Shown piece by piece: positions 59,929-64,000 of a stretch of DNA of 64,000 bases. The stretch is from Sulfurimonas aquatica. Its GTDB lineage: Bacteria; Campylobacterota; Campylobacteria; Campylobacterales; Sulfurimonadaceae. The notes beneath the pieces were generated by a model. The model did no database searches and was not told where the DNA came from. It was given only the letters and a program-made list of their open reading frames with translations. Both the position numbers and the translations under genes were made by a program. The DNA lies in the NCBI RefSeq assembly GCF_017357825.1, contig NZ_CP046072.1, positions 2,699,159 to 2,763,158 on the forward strand, written 5' to 3'. How positions within the stretch are numbered: position 1 is the first letter of the stretch; every line of letters starts with the position of its first letter.

Positions 59929-60291
59929 TTGACATGCTTGGTTATCGATGATTCAAAATTTGCGAGACTAATGTTAACAACTCTACTTGAAGAGTACTCT
60001 CCTCACTCGAAGATAATTCAAGCAACAAATGGTCTTGAAGCAATACAGATGGTAAAAGAAGAAAAGCCTGATTTGATCTTTATCGACCTAACCATGCCAA
60101 CAATGGATGGATATGAAGCAATACCTAAACTCTTAAAACTTTATCCAAATACCCATATAGCTGTTATCACTGCTGATATACAAGAAAAAGCACAACAAAA
60201 AGTGATAGAACTTGGAGCTAAAATGCATATAGAAAAACCTATAAATGGCAAAAAAATAGAAAATATTTTAAAAATCTTTGAAAACCTTTGA
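59929..60291 (+). CDS. Single-domain response regulator (CheY-like)
   Basis: A 120-residue receiver domain with acidic pair D7-D8, phospho-acceptor D53 (FIDLTMP), T81 and K103. There is no output domain, so it acts by protein contact. Only a TTG start is available, directly after and in the same frame as the fliW stop, with AGGAAAAAG as the ribosome site. A second TTG at 59938 would lose three residues. It probably receives phosphate from the kinase three genes on and is dephosphorylated by the adjacent CheC-like protein. Confidence 0.85.
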   Translation: MTCLVIDDSKFARLMLTTLLEEYSPHSKIIQATNGLEAIQMVKEEKPDLIFIDLTMPTMDGYEAIPKLLKLYPNTHIAVITADIQEKAQQKVIELGAKMHIEKPINGKKIENILKIFENL

Positions 60292-60293
60292 AA

Positions 60294-60893
60294 ATGAATA
60301 TTTATAAATTAACAGATGATGAAAAAGATCTATTACAAGAGTTAATGAATATCGCTTATGGTAATGCCACTTCAATTATTGCAAGTATGATGGATGCTTT
60401 TGCCTCTCTCAGCATTCCAAATATTACAATTATGCCAGTTCCTCAACTCATCAAATCATTTGAAAAATTAAAAATATCAAATTACTTTTTTACGAGTCAA
60501 ATATTTACAGGCCAATTTAGTGGAGAGAGTGCTTTTTTTATAAGTCTACAAAGTGCCAAGAACCTTGCAACACATCTAAAAGTAGAAGATGAGCATGAGT
60601 TGGATGATGTTATACTCGAACTAACAAACATCTTAACTTCATCATTAATATCACGACTAGCGCAAGAGATGCAAACTGAAGTAGATTTTTCACCACCTAA
60701 ACTCTTAAATATCAATATTTGCCATACAAACAGTGTCAACTCCTTTAAGAAATTCTCACAAGTAATCGTAATAGAAACCCAGATGAATTTTAAAGAACAA
60801 GAGATACATGGACAAATATTTATCCTAACACAAGATGAGTCTATAACATGGCTAAAACAGAAAATCAACACTATCATCAACAATTTAATATAA
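60294..60893 (+). CDS. CheC/CheX-family receiver phosphatase-like protein
   Basis: A roughly 199-residue protein with two copies of the CheC active-site pattern. The first is DLLQELMNIAYGNATS (about 14-27) and the second VILELTNILTSSL (about 109-121). CheC dephosphorylates CheY-P. Placed directly after a CheY-like gene, it probably targets that receiver. Start: ATG at 60294, just after the TGA of the receiver gene; a TTG two codons upstream also exists. Its 3' end overlaps the kinase gene by 46 bases. Confidence 0.8.
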   Translation: MNIYKLTDDEKDLLQELMNIAYGNATSIIASMMDAFASLSIPNITIMPVPQLIKSFEKLKISNYFFTSQIFTGQFSGESAFFISLQSAKNLATHLKVEDEHELDDVILELTNILTSSLISRLAQEMQTEVDFSPPKLLNINICHTNSVNSFKKFSQVIVIETQMNFKEQEIHGQIFILTQDESITWLKQKINTIINNLI

Positions 60894-62398
60894 TACAAAA
60901 TATTGTCTCAAATATAGACAGTGGTATTATAGTTCTAGATGAAGAGTTACATATTCACTATACAAACAAATGGTTAGAACATCGAACAAACATAAAACTT
61001 GATCAGATGCTTTATAAAAAAATAGATACTCTCTTTCCTGTAATAGATACAAGTATATTAACTCGTAAGATTAAAACTGCTTTGAGTATGAAAAGTCCTA
61101 CATTTTATACTGCCTGCTCATCAAACTATCTAATACCTATAAAAATCAATCAAATAGTGAATAATATGTTTGATTATATGCAACAAGACATAACTCTAAT
61201 TCCTATAGATTATGAAAAGGGTCTTGTCGCTTTAATAATTAGTGATCAAACAAGTATTATAAATACAAATGCAATTTTAAAATCAAATATAGAAACTATC
61301 AATGATTTAAATATAAAACTAACTAGAGAGAAAGAGACTATAGATAAAAAGGTTCTTTTTATCAGGCTAACATTAACAGGTGTTATTACCGATATATCTA
61401 CAGCTCTTCTTGAGATGTTAGCTTATAGTAAAGCAAATATAGTTGGGAAGAACTTTTTTATATATGAGGAGTCTAGTCTAAGTGAAGATTTAAAACTCAA
61501 TATAATAACACATATGCAAAATAGAGAACCCTATAGCTTTGAGCAAAATATCAAACTTAGTAAAACGCAGAGCTATTGGCTAAAAAATAATCTTTTACCA
61601 GAATATGACTACCATGGTGAACTTTGTGGATATATACTTTTTAGAGAGGATATCACTAGTGCAAAACATATAGAGATGAATACTCAAAAAATGCTAATCT
61701 CTTCTAGAAATATTGCAAGGGGAGAGACTCTAAGCATGATAGCACATCAATGGAGACAACCTCTCTCAGTCATAACAACAATACTTGGAAGTATAAAAAT
61801 AGACCAAGCACTAAACACTCTCGACGAACAAGAACTAAATAGTTCCATCGATACTATAAATGAAACTGTTCAATCTCTCTCTGATACTATAAATAACTTT
61901 CGAGAGTATTTTACTCCCGAAGAAACTCTTAGTAATTTTACCCTTGAAGATATGTTTGAAAAACCTATCTTATTTTTAAAAGAGGAGATGGATAGACTTG
62001 CTATAAAATATGAGATACAATCATCAGCTCCAAGCATAATAACGAGTTATAAAAATGAGTTACTCCAATGTGTTATAAATATTCTTAAAAACTCTATAGA
62101 TGCATTTAAAAAAAATGAAGCTCTAATAGACAATAAATCTATAATCATAAGTATAAAAAAATTCCAAGATTATATAACTATAACATTTGAAGATAACGCT
62201 GGTGGAATATCTCAAGAAAATCTTCCTAAAGTATTTGAACCCTACTTTTCAACAAAGTCTAAAAATAAGACTGGGTTAGGCCTCTATATATGTCATAATA
62301 TTATTGTAAACGAACTTTGTGGTGAAATAAGTATTAGTTCTAAAGATAAAAAAACAGAACTCTTAATTAAGCTTCCATATAAATTAAAGGAGAAATAA
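60848..62398 (+). CDS. Soluble PAS histidine kinase
   Basis: A 516-residue kinase with no membrane helix. A PAS-like fold (IDSGIIVLDEELHIHYTNKW) begins at about 22, and a second around 175-280 (LTGVITDISTALLEML). The HisKA box has MIAHQWRQP (about residue 300), and the ATPase lobe has ILKNSIDAF, DNAGGIS and TGLGLYICHN. It shares the HQWRQP type with the 964-residue kinase. It likely signals to the single-domain receiver upstream. Four bases separate it from trxC. Confidence 0.88.
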   Translation: MAKTENQHYHQQFNIIQNIVSNIDSGIIVLDEELHIHYTNKWLEHRTNIKLDQMLYKKIDTLFPVIDTSILTRKIKTALSMKSPTFYTACSSNYLIPIKINQIVNNMFDYMQQDITLIPIDYEKGLVALIISDQTSIINTNAILKSNIETINDLNIKLTREKETIDKKVLFIRLTLTGVITDISTALLEMLAYSKANIVGKNFFIYEESSLSEDLKLNIITHMQNREPYSFEQNIKLSKTQSYWLKNNLLPEYDYHGELCGYILFREDITSAKHIEMNTQKMLISSRNIARGETLSMIAHQWRQPLSVITTILGSIKIDQALNTLDEQELNSSIDTINETVQSLSDTINNFREYFTPEETLSNFTLEDMFEKPILFLKEEMDRLAIKYEIQSSAPSIITSYKNELLQCVINILKNSIDAFKKNEALIDNKSIIISIKKFQDYITITFEDNAGGISQENLPKVFEPYFSTKSKNKTGLGLYICHNIIVNELCGEISISSKDKKTELLIKLPYKLKEK

Positions 62399-62402
62399 AA
62401 TC

Positions 62403-62825
62403 ATGAGAGTAATATGTCCGCACTGTTTAAGTGTAAATAATGTTCCAAAAAAAGATAGTTATAAAAAAGCAAACTGTGGTTCTTGTAAAAAGTCTCTTCT
62501 TGAAACAATGCCAATAAACTTAACTGATTCAAATTTTGACGAAGTAGTAGTAAATAGTGACAACTTAGTCGTTGTTGACTTCTGGGCACCTTGGTGCGGT
62601 CCGTGCAAGATGATGGGACCTACCTTTGAAAAGGCAGCAACAAACTATCCTTTAAAAGCGCTTTTTACAAAGGTAAACACCGAAGATGAACAAAACTTAG
62701 GTGCGCGGTTTAAGATAAGAAGCATTCCAACGCTAATACTCTTTAAAAATGGCAAAGAGGTAAATAGAGTATCTGGCGCTTTAGATGCAACAAGTTTAAA
62801 TAAATTAGTAGACTCATTTCTTTAG
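62403..62825 (+). CDS. trxC: Thioredoxin 2-like protein with zinc motif
   Basis: Disulfide reductase. The active site is WCGPC (DFWAPWCGPCK), preceded by an N-terminal zinc ribbon CPHC...CGSC (5-8 and 25-28) as in TrxC, and cis-proline in RSIPTLILF. It is 140 residues. The position at the end of the nrdA operon suggests supply of electrons to ribonucleotide reductase or defence against oxidants; this is inference. Confidence 0.92.
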   Translation: MRVICPHCLSVNNVPKKDSYKKANCGSCKKSLLETMPINLTDSNFDEVVVNSDNLVVVDFWAPWCGPCKMMGPTFEKAATNYPLKALFTKVNTEDEQNLGARFKIRSIPTLILFKNGKEVNRVSGALDATSLNKLVDSFL

Positions 62826-62877
62826 ATGATTTTTACTAACCCTTACATATAATTTAATATTACATAAGGAGTCTGTT

Positions 62878-63051
62878 ATGAAAAATACGCAAAAGTACAA
62901 ATGTGAAGTATGTGATTATATTTATGACCCTGAACTTGGTGATATAGAAAATGGAATAGAAGCGGGTACCGCCTTTGAAGACTTACCAGATAGTTGGACC
63001 TGTCCTGATTGTGGAGAGCCTAAAGATAGCTTTGAGCCATATGATGGCTAA
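62878..63051 (+). CDS. Rubredoxin
   Basis: A 57-residue iron protein with the two knuckles CEVC (C9, C12) and CPDC (C42, C45), and typical [10 protein letters not shown] and [13 protein letters not shown]. It carries single electrons, often to oxygen or peroxide reductases. An AAGGAG ribosome site precedes ATG. A terminator follows. It sits 52 bases after trxC, so may be co-transcribed. Confidence 0.93.
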   Translation: MKNTQKYKCEVCDYIYDPELGDIENGIEAGTAFEDLPDSWTCPDCGEPKDSFEPYDG

Positions 63052-63055
63052 ATTG

Positions 63056-63081
63056 ATTAGAGAGCCTTAGGCTTCTCTAAT
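63056..63081. terminator. Bidirectional terminator between rubredoxin and ppnP
   Basis: ATTAGAGAGCC pairs with GGCTTCTCTAAT (one bulged T), loop TTA, followed by TTTACTTT. It begins 5 bases after the rubredoxin stop and abuts the ppnP stop. Confidence 0.7.
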
Positions 63082-63393
63082 TTACTTTATATAAGAACAA
63101 CAGTAATCAGTAACTGTTTTTATTTTTAAATCAAACGAAGAGTTAGCAGGAACATTGAATGTCTCTGGTGTATTCAAAGTTTTCCAATCTTCACCTGGAA
63201 GTTTAATATCAAGCTCTCCACTTAACATTTCCATTATTTCTGCTTCATTAGTGCCAAATGTATACTCACCTGGTAACATAATTCCCAAAGACTTAGTAGT
63301 TCCATCACTGAACTCTAAAGTACGACTAGTAACGTTTCCATTATGATAAATATTTGCTTCTTTAACGGCTGTAACGTTTTCAAATTTTGACAT
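63082..63393 (-). CDS. ppnP: Pyrimidine/purine nucleoside phosphorylase (PpnP/YaiE family)
   Basis: A 103-residue cupin-like protein. The [25 protein letters not shown] block and the C-terminal [10 protein letters not shown] are diagnostic of this family, which in E. coli splits several nucleosides with phosphate. A GGAGAAAC ribosome site precedes the start. It is convergent with rubredoxin. Confidence 0.92.
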   Translation of the reverse strand: MSKFENVTAVKEANIYHNGNVTSRTLEFSDGTTKSLGIMLPGEYTFGTNEAEIMEMLSGELDIKLPGEDWKTLNTPETFNVPANSSFDLKIKTVTDYCCSYIK

Positions 63394-63433
63394 TTTTGTT
63401 TCTCCAATTTTTTTGTAATTTTACCTAAGTTTT

Positions 63434-63910
63434 CTACTTTTTAAGTCTAACACGTTGTGAATGCGTAATTGCGACGGCTATGGCATCAGAAATATCCAAA
63501 GGTTTTATCTCTTTTTTTATGTTTAAAAGTCTTTTTACCATGAAATTAACCTGTTCTTTGCTCGCCTTACCTTTTCCCGTCAAAGCTTTTTTTACTTGCA
63601 GGGCAGTATACTCACTAAACTGTCCAAACTCTTGAAGTAGCTTGAGCATAATCGCTCCACGAAATTGAGCTAGTTTAATGGTAGTAGCTGGATTATGAGC
63701 GTAAAATATATCTTCCATGGCCACTTCATCTATCTTGTGTGCATCAAAGACTCTAGAGAGGCCTTCAACCATCTGCGGTATTTGATACTGCAGATCCTCA
63801 GCCTTCATCTTTATAAGACCTGCTTCAATGAGAGCTATTTTACCTTTTTCTAAAGATATTAGTGCATAACCCATATTTCTAGTTCCTGGGTCTATTCCAA
63901 GTATTGTCAT
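63434..63910 (-). CDS. ruvC: Crossover junction endodeoxyribonuclease RuvC
   Basis: Resolves Holliday junctions. Catalytic acidic residues are D7 ([10 protein letters not shown]), E66-type (AMEDIFY) and the C-terminal DISDAIAVA pair. It has 158 residues. In several Campylobacterota ruvC lies next to dnaA and the origin, which fits the parS sites and DnaA-box-like sequence. Its promoter probably lies around 63932-63937 (TATAAT on the minus strand). Confidence 0.95.
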   Translation of the reverse strand: MTILGIDPGTRNMGYALISLEKGKIALIEAGLIKMKAEDLQYQIPQMVEGLSRVFDAHKIDEVAMEDIFYAHNPATTIKLAQFRGAIMLKLLQEFGQFSEYTALQVKKALTGKGKASKEQVNFMVKRLLNIKKEIKPLDISDAIAVAITHSQRVRLKK

Positions 63911-63979
63911 CAGAGTCCAAATTTTTTATTTATTATATAACAGAGTTCTTACAAAAGAGCTATAAGAGTTTTAAAGGCC

Positions 63980-63988
63980 TTATTCACG
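63980..63988. other. DnaA-box-like 9-mer near the right edge
   Basis: TTATTCACG matches the relaxed DnaA box TTWTNCACA at eight of nine positions and contains the TTCAC core used by Campylobacterota. One weak copy is not proof of an origin; the region to its right is outside the window. Confidence 0.35.
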
Positions 63989-64000
63989 TAAAAATATTTT

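Overview
This window looks like the chromosome of a Campylobacterota (epsilonproteobacterial) sulfur oxidiser, most like Sulfurimonas. Evidence is the low G+C, the house-keeping gene types and order, -10-only promoters, a Tat-exported type II sulfide:quinone reductase, a pentahaem c-type cytochrome, FliW, RNase J, CZB and oxygen-sensing ODP proteins, and HQWRQP-type histidine kinases. The genus is inferred from gene content. No phage, insertion sequence or CRISPR array was seen.

Layout. 0-7.4 kb: tig (cut by the edge), lspA, glmM, rpsT, prfA, dapF, coaE, a degenerate speE-like gene, purM. 7.4-11.8 kb: a leftward unit of an outer-membrane FadL-like channel and three secreted proteins of unknown function, two of them paralogues. 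12.3-18.1 kb: a complete leftward rRNA operon (16S, tRNA-Ile, 23S, 5S) with a near-perfect sigma70 promoter and RNase III processing stems. 18.2-26.3 kb: BI-1 membrane protein, ThiD2-like protein, pentahaem cytochrome with a calcium-repeat tail, BioC-like methyltransferase, zinc ABC transporter znuABC, then secG-frr-pyrE. 26.3-40.9 kb: small flagellin, CPA2 antiporter, SGNH esterase, pyrG, a lipoprotein plus barrel pair, recJ, sqr, a propeller-solenoid protein, fliI, folE. 41-47.2 kb: a cyclic-di-GMP operon (Cache/PAS kinase, REC-HD-GYP, ODP-GGDEF). 47.3-56.6 kb: rnj, ksgA, a CZB protein, hisF, a nucleosidase-like protein, rlmN, small proteins, an RluA-type pseudouridine synthase, purB. 56.8-63.1 kb: a dense operon nrdA-orf-fliW-REC-cheC-kinase-trxC-rubredoxin. 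63.1-64 kb: ppnP and ruvC.

Two exact 16-bp parS sites (TGTTTCACGTGAAACA) lie at 50.8 and 54.3 kb, the second inside the pseudouridine synthase gene. With ruvC at the right edge, a DnaA-box-like 9-mer just beyond it, and the rRNA operon pointing left, this suggests the replication origin lies just to the right of the window.

The best candidates for undescribed biology are the FadL/secreted-protein unit, the kinase-REC-CheC module placed between FliW and thioredoxin behind nrdA, the oxygen-linked cyclic-di-GMP operon, the coat-like propeller-solenoid protein beside sqr, and two RNA hairpins (upstream of rpsT, and over the start codon of a 40-codon ORF upstream of purB).
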